DNA of 64,000 nucleotides from Belliella aquatica (lineage in GTDB: Bacteria; Bacteroidota; Bacteroidia; Cytophagales; Cyclobacteriaceae), in the NCBI RefSeq assembly GCF_014637795.1, contig NZ_BMFD01000004.1, positions 339,960-403,959 of the forward strand, given 5' to 3'. Below the pieces are notes generated by a model that worked only from the letters and a program-made list of their open reading frames with translations, ran no database searches and was not told where the DNA came from. This document shows, one piece after another, positions 20,401-30,884 of the stretch (position 1 is its first letter; every line of letters begins with the position of its first letter). Made by a program: the position numbers and the translations under genes.

Positions 20401-23058
20401 TTACTGCTCTAATAATTGTTCAATTTGGAACGGCCAAATTTTTAAATTTCTGTCATTGCTTACGGTATAAGCAATTTTATCTTCTTCATCTATAGCACAT
20501 CCAGTAATCCAGCTGCGATGTCCCTGAAGCTCGATTCTAGAGGAAATACTTGAGCTGATCGGGATTTGACTTTCAAAGATATAAAGCGTTATATTCCCAT
20601 CGTATCCGGTACTTAGCATTAACTCTGTCTGATGGCTGTAGGGAATGATTTTTAGATGGCTTATCTTTGATCGGTGGATTGCAAAAGATTCTGTTTTATT
20701 TTTTTGGCTAGAGTTCATACTTACGATTTGACCATTTTCTAATCCAAGAATCCACCTGTCGTGGATTTGAGACCAAGCGAGACTTACAATATTGCTGGAT
20801 GCTTCAAATAGGATTTCTTTTTTGTCGTCAAATGCCTTCTTTTGGAAAAGTACTTTGCCTTCTGCCCAAACGCTTGCCTTGCCAACCGAATCAGGAAGAA
20901 TAAAATGGACTGCAGATTTTTCATTTGAGCGCTTTAAGCCTTCATGCTTTTGGTATATATGATCGTTGATCAAAGGAGCAGGGTTGGATGCAGACCAAAA
21001 TGCGGTTGTTGGCTGTTTTCTATGTGCTAGGGGAAGAATTAAATTGGACTCTTTGAGGTGAGAAGTAAATATTTCTTTTTCAAGAGTCTGATAAACTATT
21101 TCTTCATCATTCAAAAATGCTAAGGTTTGGATATAGCCTGAGTTGATCACTTTGATGTGCTGAACAGTTGGTTTTGTTCGGTAGATGCTAATCTCGCCAT
21201 TGATGGTATACACGGCTAGTGCTTTTTTATTGGGTGAAAGGGCCAGAAATTTAGCAGGATGGTCCAAGCTAAAATTTAGTTCAGCTGTATTGGAATTGAG
21301 CTTTGCATACAGGAGGGCGTGAAAAATGTCTGATTGAAGGGGAAACCCTTTATTATTTAAGTTTTTAAAATAAGCTTCCCGTACGAGTAACAGGCCTTCC
21401 TGGAAGGACTGATTTGCAAATAAACCTAATGCTTCAAGTGCAGCTACTCTGGCTTCTTGTTGATTTCTAAGCCGCTCACTTATTTCAAAATTAAGCTGGG
21501 CGGTTTCTTTCGCCTCGTTGGCTAAAACTTCATTTTTTTCTGCTATTCCCTTTGCCTGAGAAGCTTCAGATTCAGAGATTTTGGCAAGCTCTAAGGATGC
21601 CATTGCATTTTTTCTTTCTATTTCTGCCTGATTTTTGGCTTTTAAGGCAATTAGGCGCTCTGACTCTGCTTTTTTAGAGGCGGTGCTTTCATTTTTTCTA
21701 GCCTCTATTGCTAGCAATCGTTCAACTTCAGCAGTCTTCCTCGCTCCTTCAGCTTCTTCCTTAGCTTGAAGCGCTAGCTCTTGCTGAACAACAGCTGAAT
21801 TCCGCTCGAGGTATGCGATGAGGGCAGTAAAAGAGGATAACAAAAAGGCAATGCTGACAGCAATACTGATTCTTACAGAATTTTTTAGTAATTGGGCTCT
21901 TTTCTTCTGCTGCATTTTTAAAGTTTCTTCCAAGCTATTTTGAGATAGTAGAATGAAACTTGAAATCATTTCTTTGTCATACCTATACTTTTTATCCCAG
22001 TTGTAAATGGAAGAGATTTCTTCTTTTAAAGTTAAAGCAGTTTCAATTTGATCTTTATTTAAAAGTGATCCTGATTCATTGAAGTAGGATAAGGCCAAGC
22101 TTACAAAGTATTTATATTGTTGATGTGCTGCTTTTTCCTGTTTGATCCAGTTTCTCAAATCTTTCCATTCTACCAAAAATTCAGAGAGTGTGAAAGTATA
22201 GCCTTGCTGATTTTGAATTAGAATCTGATAGGGGTGAGCTGTAGCGGTCTCTAAAATGTATTCAATTTGTTCTTTGGGTGCTTGGTTAAAATCAAATAGG
22301 CCTTGGAGGTCTAATTCTCTGGCGATTACTTTATTTTCTTCCACGTAGACTAGGCTTCGGAAAAAAGCTTCGATGATTTCTACAGAGATTTTGTTGGATA
22401 GGTGCTTCAGCAGTGCGCTTCCTTTTTGATCAAGAACAGATCGAAGGGCAAACTCAAGCCTTTGGAGTTCCATGTCGTCATTTTCCTGATGAAGGGTGTT
22501 CTCTTTGAAAAATTGAGCGGCATAGAAAACTTTTCCTAAACTCACTTGATTATGCTCTATTTGATCAATTAAATAGTTTCGGGCCCGAGTAGTTAGCTTG
22601 ATTTGAGTATCATAGGTTAAATGTGTTTCAAAAATAGTGGGAGCCAATTCTTCAATATAAACAGCTATAAAAATAGTAGATGAAAAAACCGTTTCTTTAG
22701 CCTGAAAAGCAAGGATTTGATGAATGAAATGGGATGGAGTGATAAAAATAGTTGTTTCAAATTTTTCTTTTTGGGTGAATGTATCAAACAGATGTTGATC
22801 CATCAGGGCTTGTTCATTGGAGAATTCCTTGAAATTTACAGGGTTTAAGTCTGAATTAACAGAGGATTTATTTTCCGTTGTTTGCACATCTTTTCCTTGT
22901 GTTAAATGATCGATCCAATTGAAGTTTTTTAGTTTTGAAATTAAAAATTCATTCAAGAATGCATCATTTGTCTTTACTAAAAACACTGCCCTTCTTTTTT
23001 GAAGCTGCCATGAGATGTCAGAGATTAAATTGCTTAGTTTTTGATCTAAAAGTGTCAT
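20401..23058 (-). CDS. STAND-like protein lacking a P-loop, with coiled coil and beta-propeller
   Basis: The 885-residue protein parallels its upstream neighbour in layout: an N-terminal ~350-residue helical region, a membrane-like segment (~residues 395-415, 'ISIAVSIAFLLSSFTALIAY'), a long Ala/Glu/Lys heptad coiled coil (~416-540) and a C-terminal WD40-like propeller (~590-885, with 'GHRSWITGCAIDEEDKIAYTV' and 'DRNLKIWP'). Where the neighbour has its Walker A motif, this protein has 'RRAVFLVKTNDAFLNEFL', with no GxxxxGK[ST]. It therefore probably does not hydrolyse NTP and may be the regulatory half of a pair. It starts 65 nt after the NTPase stop, so the two are co-transcribed. Confidence 0.72.
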   Translation of the reverse strand: MTLLDQKLSNLISDISWQLQKRRAVFLVKTNDAFLNEFLISKLKNFNWIDHLTQGKDVQTTENKSSVNSDLNPVNFKEFSNEQALMDQHLFDTFTQKEKFETTIFITPSHFIHQILAFQAKETVFSSTIFIAVYIEELAPTIFETHLTYDTQIKLTTRARNYLIDQIEHNQVSLGKVFYAAQFFKENTLHQENDDMELQRLEFALRSVLDQKGSALLKHLSNKISVEIIEAFFRSLVYVEENKVIARELDLQGLFDFNQAPKEQIEYILETATAHPYQILIQNQQGYTFTLSEFLVEWKDLRNWIKQEKAAHQQYKYFVSLALSYFNESGSLLNKDQIETALTLKEEISSIYNWDKKYRYDKEMISSFILLSQNSLEETLKMQQKKRAQLLKNSVRISIAVSIAFLLSSFTALIAYLERNSAVVQQELALQAKEEAEGARKTAEVERLLAIEARKNESTASKKAESERLIALKAKNQAEIERKNAMASLELAKISESEASQAKGIAEKNEVLANEAKETAQLNFEISERLRNQQEARVAALEALGLFANQSFQEGLLLVREAYFKNLNNKGFPLQSDIFHALLYAKLNSNTAELNFSLDHPAKFLALSPNKKALAVYTINGEISIYRTKPTVQHIKVINSGYIQTLAFLNDEEIVYQTLEKEIFTSHLKESNLILPLAHRKQPTTAFWSASNPAPLINDHIYQKHEGLKRSNEKSAVHFILPDSVGKASVWAEGKVLFQKKAFDDKKEILFEASSNIVSLAWSQIHDRWILGLENGQIVSMNSSQKNKTESFAIHRSKISHLKIIPYSHQTELMLSTGYDGNITLYIFESQIPISSSISSRIELQGHRSWITGCAIDEEDKIAYTVSNDRNLKIWPFQIEQLLEQ

Positions 23059-23123
23059 ACTTTCTAATTCCCTACCTTTCTTTTAAATTTGCCGTAGATT
23101 ATTTAAATCAGTTATTTGCTTGC

Positions 23124-26100
23124 TTATTTCGCAGGTTTATTGCTCATTTCTCTATTCAAGAAAATCTCTTTGTAAAGCATTTCAGTACCAGTCTGCCATA
23201 TTTTTAGTTCACCATTTTCATCAACTGTTAGGATGGCATCTTCTTCTTGATTTTTCACAAGTGCAAAATCCCAAATCCATTTATCAAAGCCTTCAATGCG
23301 TAGAAGATGGTTGGTGATATAGTCTTTGCCTAGCCGTCTGAGACTGAGATCAAAAATATTTGCTTTTTGATCAAGGCTTGCAGTAAATAGCTTTTGAGAT
23401 GATGGATCAAATGCCAAGCTTGTGATCCTAGTGAGGTGTGCAGAAACAACAAACTCTGTTTTAATACTGAAATTGCTACCAATTTGAAGGGCCTCACAGA
23501 CATAAATGTCTCCATTTTCTAAGCCTAGGAAAAGCCTATCTCCATCGGCTACTAAGGCAGAAATTGATGTCTTTTTTAAATCAGAACCAATAGATTGCCA
23601 TTGGAGTGTAGCTGTATCTAGAACAAGGAGTGTATTATCTTGACTGACTACCAAAATCTTTTGGTCATTGAGTTTGAAAATACGTTTTGCAAATATTTGA
23701 TTGATCTGTGCGGTCTCACCTGCTGTGAAGGGGTTGAGGCGTAATACCTTTCCTGCTGTGAGCACAAATAAGCCTGCTTTGGTGGGAATCAACTGTTCAA
23801 TTATTTGATTTGAAAGGTTTCCTATGGCAATTGGAGAGAGGGAAGCGGTATTGGTATCAAATCTGAAAAGTTTACCGTTGACTGTTCCAATAGCCACCTC
23901 TTTTGCATTGATAAATGCGAGTGCTCTAATCCTATCTTGACCAATTGAAATTTGTTTTAATTCCAAATCTCCCTTAGTGATGGCTTGTTTTGTATAAAGT
24001 AAAATCCCGTCATCTCCACCTGCTGCTAAGATTCCTGAAGAAGAAACATTTATTTTTCTCAATCCATTTTGAAGACTAGCGATATCATTCGCAATTCCAT
24101 TTAAGGCCTTTACATTGATCAAATCTTTTCTAACATCTAATAGAATTTGATAAAGATCATTGTTTGGTAAGGCAGCTCCTTTAAAGGCTAAACTGGAAAA
24201 TTTATAGCTTTGATAGGCTTCTTGAATTTCTTTCAACAAGTTATCTAGTTCTTCTTTTTGATAGTCTTTTTTCTGAAGTTGATTTCTCAGAGAGAGTATC
24301 TTATTGATCGACTCTTGGTAAGCTCTTGCACTTTCTGCTGCTTTGGTAGCGACTCCTTTAAGGGAGTCTGATACTTGCAATTCAGAAACAGTCAAGTTGA
24401 GTTCATCACTTTTCTGATCTAAGGCTTGGAACGCTTCTTGGATTTGTAACTTTTGGTTCTCTGCTTCTGCTCTTAAATAATTTGCCCTTAAATACTCTTC
24501 ATCAGCACGGTTTTTTTCAAGAAGTGCCAATTGTTCATTGGTTTGAGCTTCTTTCATGGCTTTTTGTGCTTCATTGTAAAGCAGGTCTGCTCTTTCTTTT
24601 TCTAGACCTGCTCTTTCTTTTTCTCTTTCTGCCTTTTCTCGGGCGTTATGCGCTATTGCTTCTTGCTTTTTAGCATCAATGGCAAAAATTGCAATTACGA
24701 CCAAGATAATCAGAGAACTTAATAGAATGTAAAATCCCGTTTTTCGGATTCTTTTGATTTTTTCCTTTTGCTCTACTTCTTTTTTTACTAATTCTTGTTG
24801 AAACTTGGATTTACTTTCAAGAAGGTAATGGATGGTTTTTTGATGGTTTTTATTGAATTGGTTTGCCCAAAGTTCATCAGGTTTATATTTCTCGTACCAA
24901 ATTAAAGCATAATCCAAATCAGGTGGTTTTAAATAACCGGTTAACTCCTGATCAAACATTTCCGCTGTTTCACTTAAGCGCTTGTATAGTTCCTGAGATT
25001 CTTTTTCTTCTTTGATCCAATCGGCTAATCTGGGCCAAAAAGCAATAAACTGTTCGTTTTTGATATTGATCACTGATGCTCTTGAAATGGCGTTCTGATC
25101 ACGAACTTCTATTCTTTCTTGAAAAGGATTAATGATTTCTAGGAGAAATTTAAACTCCTCCTGAAGCTGGTATAATAATGGACCTAAAGTGGTTAAATCA
25201 GCTCCTGTAACTTTTAAAAGCTGCTCGGTTTGAATGGGTTTACGCTGTCTAGACCCCTCCTGAACAACTGTGATTTGTTTGAAGATCTTTTCAATTAACT
25301 TTTTTTCAGATGCTGATTTTTGATTGAAAAAGGATTCTATTAATTCAGCATACAATTGTTCAATCGAAATGGCTTGTAGGATCTCTCTGTTGATTTGTTT
25401 TTGTGAACTTTCATTTAGGTTCAGAATCATTTTTGTAAAAAATAATTTGAGCAAGGTGAGGTTTTTGAGGTCATTGCCTAATTCAAGGTAGAGTGTATCT
25501 CTTGCCTCTTGATCTATTAAAACTTGATGGGGCTTGAGCATTGATTCAATCACTTCCATGAATTCTGCCTTTCTAAAAGGAGGAAGGCTATACTGAGCAT
25601 TTGATAGCATCTCATGTAATTGTCTGTGCTCAAAAATAGAGGTCACAAAATCAGATCTTAGGAGGATTAAAAAATAAATAGGAACGCCGGTATTGGTTGC
25701 ACACTTACAAATATTGGCGATGAAACTTTTAACAGTACGATCCCAATCTGCTTGGTTTTCCGCTACATTTTTAAATTGAAAAAGATCTTCAAAATTATCA
25801 ATAATCAATAGAGAGTTGAAACCATTTGATGCACTCAAATACTTGGAAGAGGCAATTCTCAATCCTTCATGATTTGATTTCATTGTTTTGCTTAAAAGAA
25901 CCTCTTCCTCAAGCTTCTGCTTGCCATTCAAAACAGCGAGTTGGTTGAAACCAGCAGCAAGGTTTTCAATTGGGGATATACCTGGACGGATGGAAATGGT
26001 ATTCCACTTTCTCCCTCCAATACCTAAGAAACCGCTTTGCAACTCAGGAAGAAGTCCTCTTTCTACTAAGCTGGTTTTTCCTGCTCCGTTTTCGCCAAAT

Positions 26101-26219
26101 AATCCAATTAATTGTGAAGTTTGAAAAAGGCTTAAGAGATCATAAATTTGTCTTTGTCTTCCAGGTAAAAATTCGATGTTTGATTTTCCTTGCTCAGATT
26201 GATGATGCTGTAATCCCAT
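23124..26219 (-). CDS. nSTAND1-type NTPase with coiled coil and WD40-like propeller
   Basis: The ATG at 26219 gives 1031 residues; a TTG nine bases upstream is in frame but less likely. The order is: STAND NTPase with Walker A GENGAGKT (42-49) and Walker B-like 'SLLIIDNFEDLF' (~136-147), a winged-helix-like region, a membrane-like segment (~485-505, 'ILLSSLIILVVIAIFAID'), an Ala/Glu/Lys coiled coil (~510-680), and a beta-propeller (~720-1030) whose late blades read like WD40 ('HLTRITSLAFDPSSQKLFTASLDQKANIFDL'). STAND proteins are signal-responsive switches. As first gene of the minus-strand operon beside an eCIS locus, it may sense the trigger for particle use; that is inference. Confidence 0.82.
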   Translation of the reverse strand: MGLQHHQSEQGKSNIEFLPGRQRQIYDLLSLFQTSQLIGLFGENGAGKTSLVERGLLPELQSGFLGIGGRKWNTISIRPGISPIENLAAGFNQLAVLNGKQKLEEEVLLSKTMKSNHEGLRIASSKYLSASNGFNSLLIIDNFEDLFQFKNVAENQADWDRTVKSFIANICKCATNTGVPIYFLILLRSDFVTSIFEHRQLHEMLSNAQYSLPPFRKAEFMEVIESMLKPHQVLIDQEARDTLYLELGNDLKNLTLLKLFFTKMILNLNESSQKQINREILQAISIEQLYAELIESFFNQKSASEKKLIEKIFKQITVVQEGSRQRKPIQTEQLLKVTGADLTTLGPLLYQLQEEFKFLLEIINPFQERIEVRDQNAISRASVINIKNEQFIAFWPRLADWIKEEKESQELYKRLSETAEMFDQELTGYLKPPDLDYALIWYEKYKPDELWANQFNKNHQKTIHYLLESKSKFQQELVKKEVEQKEKIKRIRKTGFYILLSSLIILVVIAIFAIDAKKQEAIAHNAREKAEREKERAGLEKERADLLYNEAQKAMKEAQTNEQLALLEKNRADEEYLRANYLRAEAENQKLQIQEAFQALDQKSDELNLTVSELQVSDSLKGVATKAAESARAYQESINKILSLRNQLQKKDYQKEELDNLLKEIQEAYQSYKFSSLAFKGAALPNNDLYQILLDVRKDLINVKALNGIANDIASLQNGLRKINVSSSGILAAGGDDGILLYTKQAITKGDLELKQISIGQDRIRALAFINAKEVAIGTVNGKLFRFDTNTASLSPIAIGNLSNQIIEQLIPTKAGLFVLTAGKVLRLNPFTAGETAQINQIFAKRIFKLNDQKILVVSQDNTLLVLDTATLQWQSIGSDLKKTSISALVADGDRLFLGLENGDIYVCEALQIGSNFSIKTEFVVSAHLTRITSLAFDPSSQKLFTASLDQKANIFDLSLRRLGKDYITNHLLRIEGFDKWIWDFALVKNQEEDAILTVDENGELKIWQTGTEMLYKEIFLNREMSNKPAK

Positions 26220-26762
26220 AAAATTCAAACTATTTATTTTGTTAGTTCCTCATGGATGAGATAGTAAAGCCTAGCTTTAAGCACGGAAGTGACTTTTTTT
26301 TACCTCTAATTCCAATCCGAAAGCTATGAAAAATGTAAAACTAATTTATTCAGATAATTTACATTATCTTCCTCTTTATCATATATTCAACTTTTTTGAT
26401 CTATTTCTACCATTTAAAATGAATTTAGCTAAGGACTAATTGGATTGTAGGTGAATTGAATTTTGCTGTTTATGCTTCTGTAATTTTATAAAATGCTGGG
26501 CGAAGGACATCTTAATTTTGAAAGTCAATTCTGGCAATGACGATTTTTTATTCTGTGAAAAAAATAGGGGAAAAGGAAAGTAGTTTTAATTTTTTGGGTA
26601 ATCTCTTAAAGTTGAGGTCATTAATTTTTAAAATATGAATGCTGGTAAAGCAATACATAAACAAACTGATGCATTTCATTGCTTTGTACCAAATCAGCTC
26701 AATTAGGAAAGTTGAACATGTAAGAATTCACTTATATTAGGGTTAAATTTTATACTTGATAG
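26220..26762. other. Divergent intergenic region, no gene seen
   Basis: These 543 bp separate the minus-strand STAND operon from the plus-strand DUF4157 gene and must hold both promoters. The stretch is AT-rich. I see no open frame with coding character, no long inverted repeat and no convincing TAnnTTTG element of Bacteroidota promoters on either strand. Confidence 0.6.
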
Positions 26763-29700
26763 ATGTTTGAACCCGCTAAAAAATCACAAGACCATCAAGA
26801 TCATGCTAGATCATCTGATCTGGAGACGATGCAGCAACAAGAGTCTGTTGCTCAAATTTCGGATCTTAGGCCAGAAGCTGAAAGTCAACGTGCATTTGTG
26901 GATTTGGCCAATCAGAGTTCGTCAGTTGCAGCCCTTGATTTGCTTGGAAATTTGGCCAATTCTGATTTAGATAATGGTTTAGGTAAGGAACCGGCGCTTC
27001 CTACTGATAGCGTTTTAAGTCCACCTACTCAAGCTAAACCAAGTCAGGAAAACAAGACAGGATTGCCTGATCAGCTCAAAACTGGGATTGAGCAACTATC
27101 TGGCTTAGCCATGGATGATATAAGAGTTCATCGCAATTCTAAGGAGCCAGCTCAAATGGATGCTCATGCTTTTGCGCAAGGAAAAGATATCCATCTTGCT
27201 CCGGGACAAGAAAAGCACCTTTCGCATGAGGCTTGGCATATTGTCCAACAAAGTCAGGGTAGGGTAAAACCTACAATGCAATTAAAAAAACGGACTGGCG
27301 ATTCGAAATTGGAAAGTAACAAAGGTCTACCGATTAATAATGATGCTGTTCTTGAACGAGAGGCTGACCTGATGGGAAATATGGCGTTGAATACAAAGAT
27401 TAAAACGCCTTCTAAAGCTTTATCGGACTCGAATCTAAGCAGTGTGACAACTCAACTGCAAACAAAGGATGATAAATCAATAGGTTCTCATTCCGACGAG
27501 TCGATAGATAAGCTGGATTCAAAGAATATTGCTAAGGAAAGTGAAGTAAATCCTGCATATAAAGGGTATCAAGAGCAGCTACATGGTTTAAAATCTGAGG
27601 GGCTTGAAATGGGTGAAAAAGCTCAGATTGCATTTCAAGGTGAGCTTACTCGGATGGCAAGATTTAACCGATTTATTGGGAAAGAAAGCACCTATTCCAT
27701 TCTTCTAAAAAAAGCTGAGGCATTCAATAAATCTAAGGATGTCCTAGAAAAACAAACCTTGCTTAAAGAATTAAAACCTTTGGCTAGAACATGGCTGGAA
27801 AGACACAAAGAACCTGCGGTTTCTGGTGCTAAAGAAGATGAAAATGAGGCATTAAAAAGAGCGTCAATCCAACGATTTTTAGATCAAACCAATAGTAATT
27901 TTCCCGAAATCATAGCGCAATATCAAAATCTTCAAAAGCGTCTGGAGACTTTTAAGGTTGATCCAATTAAAAATAGAGGACTGTTTTATGAAGCAGTCGA
28001 CCATTATAAACAATTAAATGGTGCTGTAGAAACCTATAAGAGTACTTATCCACCTTCTGTTAATTTGTTGTTTATTTCTGAATTAGAAGTTATAGAGGCA
28101 GCTGATCAGGCTCTTATTAAAACTGCCTCACAAAAAGGGGCAGAGTTTAATTCAGGACTTGGCTTTAGCATCAGCAATACCGAAATTAATTTCGATTTGG
28201 TTTCAGGGAAATACATGCTTTCAGGTGATTTAGCCCTAGCTCTTGGAGGTGTAATTTCATCAAGTGGCAAAGCTGATATTGAATTTAATAAGGATGACAC
28301 CTTCCATCAGGTTACGCTTAAGGGTGCTTCTTGTAAATTTGTGCTTGATGGGATCAATTTTGAGCTGACTAAACTAGATTATGATTACAGTAAAAAGGAA
28401 TTTCTTGTCCAGGAAGCCACTTGTAGTTTAGACATTCTAGGAACCAAAGCAAGCCTAAAAGCTTTGGGTGTGTCCATAAAAAATGGCGAAGCAGATTTCC
28501 TTAGCTTAGAAGGTAAGCTGCTTGGAAATATAGACAGTACATTGGGCATAGCAGTGGTTGATCCTGATGTCAAATACGTCAAAGGTCAATCTATAGAGGT
28601 GAATGGAAAACTGAGTCTTCAAATTGAAAATGTAGTAAATGGCACAGGTAAAGTTGGAATTCTCTTAGATCAAAGTCAGCAGATTCAAGATATACGTATT
28701 GAAAATGCAAGTGGAATGGCTCAGGTGGGGGCATTTCAACTTGAGCTGAATGGATTGAGTTATGCGTATAGCGCACAGAAATTTTCAGTAGTAGAGGCTC
28801 GAGGAGAATTAACTATTTTTGATAGACCTATCGCTTTGACTGCCACTGGTGTGTCTTTAGAGGGGAAGAAGTTTGATTATGAAACGATCCAAGGAGCGCT
28901 TCCAAAAGTAGATTATGGATTCTTTAGTTTAGATGAAACTGAAATCTCTTACTCGAAGTCATCTCGTGCCTTTGAAGGGCACACGGCTTACCAGTTTAGA
29001 AGCAGTGCTCTGCCATTAGGGTTTAAAGATTTCAAAACGAGTGGGGAGGTAGATATACATTGGAATCCTGAGGGAGAGAAGTATTATGCGATTAATCAAG
29101 GGGAGTTGAAATTCAAATTATTTGAGCAGGAAGCGGAGGTTACGAGCTTTAATTATAATTCAGCAGCCAACCGACTTCAAGCGCATGAACTGAATTTGAA
29201 TGTCCACATCAATGATTTTCAAAAAAGCTTTAAGGGAAAAAATATTGACTGGAATGAACAAGGATTTGCTTTTGAAGAATTAAAAACTGAAGCCTCAGGC
29301 CAAGAATTTAATGTGAAAGTATTTAGCCTTATACCAAAGTCCTACTCCATCACACAGGCTAAAGAAGAAGGGGGACTAAAAGTAAATGCCCAAGGTGCTA
29401 TGCGTCTTAATCTGCCTGATTACCTGGGGGTAAAAGGCAGTGGCGAGATAGAAGGTGAAGTTGGAATAGGGCTAAATAAGGCTGCCCCTGATTACCGCAT
29501 TACTGCAGGTAAGGCAAACGTAAGTATGCCTAATCCACTTCAAAAAATAAGTGAATTATTCGGGGAAAATTGGTCGGGATCTAGGTATGAGTTGAGTGCT
29601 TCAATACCTGTTTTTCCAGCTGTTTCAGCTGTATTTGGATTGTTTTTGGAGTTTGGGGCTCAATTTGATAATGAAATAGCAGCAATTATTGAGCTCGATA

Positions 29701-30884
29701 AGGAAAAAAATGCGATCCATCTAAAAGCAAGTACGGGGGTTAGTGGGAATATTGCAGGTGGAGTCTTTGGTGGAGTACAAGGTGGTCATCAACTTTTAAT
29801 TGCTTTAGCACTGTTGCTGAGAGCTGCACTGAGCCTTGGAATTAGAGGAGATATTACTTACGAAAAGGACTTCCTATTAGGAGAGCCGCCTGTGGGTAGT
29901 AAAATCAAAGAGGATGCTGGTTTGACTTATGAAACTAAAGGTGATGCCAAAATGGAAGGTTCATTGGTTCTTGTAGCTTCAGCATTGCTTTTCTTTAGGA
30001 AAGAATTAAATTTTGTATTTGCAGAAAAATCACTCGGCTCGTTTGAGTTTTCTAATAAAAAAGTAGCTCATCCAGATGTGGGAGAAACAGCTTTAGTTGA
30101 TCGGGAGAATTTGGTTGGAATGATGGAAGAGGAGCATAAGGATAAAGCCAAATCTTTAAGCCTAGAAGAATTATTGGATTTAGATTACAATCATCGGTTT
30201 AGCGCTGATGAGAAAAAAGATACCCTAGATGTGATCAAGACAGCAGAGGCTGGGAGGGAGTTGTCCGTTACGACAGAGGAAACCACTTTAGGTGCCCCTG
30301 CAAAATTCAATAATGCACCCTTAGCTAACCTCCAATTTTATAATACTTTTATGGATAAGAGATGCGGCTGGGATGGAATCAATGAGGTCCTTGCTAGCTT
30401 AGGAAACTCTCTTAAGTCAAAGGCGGAACTTAGCGCAACTCCTGACAAAGGGAAAGCATACCTTCAAGATACTGTGCTGACAAATATCAAAAAACTAGGA
30501 GAAAACACGAATATTGCACAAGCTTTTGTAACGCATTACAATGAAAAAGTAAGAATATTTTCTGATTCTTATGCTAAGGACATCATTGCAGAATACCAAG
30601 CTTTGTTATTGAAAAAGGCTGAGATGCTGCAAATTATCGAGAATATGAAAAAGAATCATCTGCACAGTAGCTTTTGGGGAGATGCTTCTAAACAGGCTGG
30701 TAATATCAGAACGAGTTCTTGGTTTGGAGCAAGCAATTATGAAAAATTCGCTTCTGATTATATTGAATTTAGAAGTGTTGTTTTAGACAGTAAAAGTCTC
30801 GTAGAAGAAATTAATAAAGTTGGAAAAGAAACTGCTTTTCGACTTATCCAAAATCACCAAAGACAAATAGAAAAAGGGCTTTAA
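26763..30884 (+). CDS. DUF4157-containing eCIS cargo/effector candidate
   Basis: A 1373-residue protein without signal peptide. Residues ~100-165 are a DUF4157 module: 'LKTGIEQLSGLAMDDIRVHRN', then the zincin-like motif H155-E-A-W-H159 in 'LSHEAWHIVQQ'. Residues ~470-880 contain at least three copies of a beta-rich repeat of about 105-130 residues (pattern Y-x-S/A-x2-K-F/E-x-V-x-EA, then L-x-A-x-GVS). A glycine-rich hydrophobic stretch follows near 1000-1030 ('GNIAGGVFGGVQGG', 'LLIALALLLRAALSLGI'), and the last ~200 residues are helical and unrecognised. DUF4157 proteins are enriched in eCIS loci and are thought to be loaded cargo, often with a C-terminal toxin. The cargo role here is inference from family and position. 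Confidence 0.78.
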   Translation: MFEPAKKSQDHQDHARSSDLETMQQQESVAQISDLRPEAESQRAFVDLANQSSSVAALDLLGNLANSDLDNGLGKEPALPTDSVLSPPTQAKPSQENKTGLPDQLKTGIEQLSGLAMDDIRVHRNSKEPAQMDAHAFAQGKDIHLAPGQEKHLSHEAWHIVQQSQGRVKPTMQLKKRTGDSKLESNKGLPINNDAVLEREADLMGNMALNTKIKTPSKALSDSNLSSVTTQLQTKDDKSIGSHSDESIDKLDSKNIAKESEVNPAYKGYQEQLHGLKSEGLEMGEKAQIAFQGELTRMARFNRFIGKESTYSILLKKAEAFNKSKDVLEKQTLLKELKPLARTWLERHKEPAVSGAKEDENEALKRASIQRFLDQTNSNFPEIIAQYQNLQKRLETFKVDPIKNRGLFYEAVDHYKQLNGAVETYKSTYPPSVNLLFISELEVIEAADQALIKTASQKGAEFNSGLGFSISNTEINFDLVSGKYMLSGDLALALGGVISSSGKADIEFNKDDTFHQVTLKGASCKFVLDGINFELTKLDYDYSKKEFLVQEATCSLDILGTKASLKALGVSIKNGEADFLSLEGKLLGNIDSTLGIAVVDPDVKYVKGQSIEVNGKLSLQIENVVNGTGKVGILLDQSQQIQDIRIENASGMAQVGAFQLELNGLSYAYSAQKFSVVEARGELTIFDRPIALTATGVSLEGKKFDYETIQGALPKVDYGFFSLDETEISYSKSSRAFEGHTAYQFRSSALPLGFKDFKTSGEVDIHWNPEGEKYYAINQGELKFKLFEQEAEVTSFNYNSAANRLQAHELNLNVHINDFQKSFKGKNIDWNEQGFAFEELKTEASGQEFNVKVFSLIPKSYSITQAKEEGGLKVNAQGAMRLNLPDYLGVKGSGEIEGEVGIGLNKAAPDYRITAGKANVSMPNPLQKISELFGENWSGSRYELSASIPVFPAVSAVFGLFLEFGAQFDNEIAAIIELDKEKNAIHLKASTGVSGNIAGGVFGGVQGGHQLLIALALLLRAALSLGIRGDITYEKDFLLGEPPVGSKIKEDAGLTYETKGDAKMEGSLVLVASALLFFRKELNFVFAEKSLGSFEFSNKKVAHPDVGETALVDRENLVGMMEEEHKDKAKSLSLEELLDLDYNHRFSADEKKDTLDVIKTAEAGRELSVTTEETTLGAPAKFNNAPLANLQFYNTFMDKRCGWDGINEVLASLGNSLKSKAELSATPDKGKAYLQDTVLTNIKKLGENTNIAQAFVTHYNEKVRIFSDSYAKDIIAEYQALLLKKAEMLQIIENMKKNHLHSSFWGDASKQAGNIRTSSWFGASNYEKFASDYIEFRSVVLDSKSLVEEINKVGKETAFRLIQNHQRQIEKGL

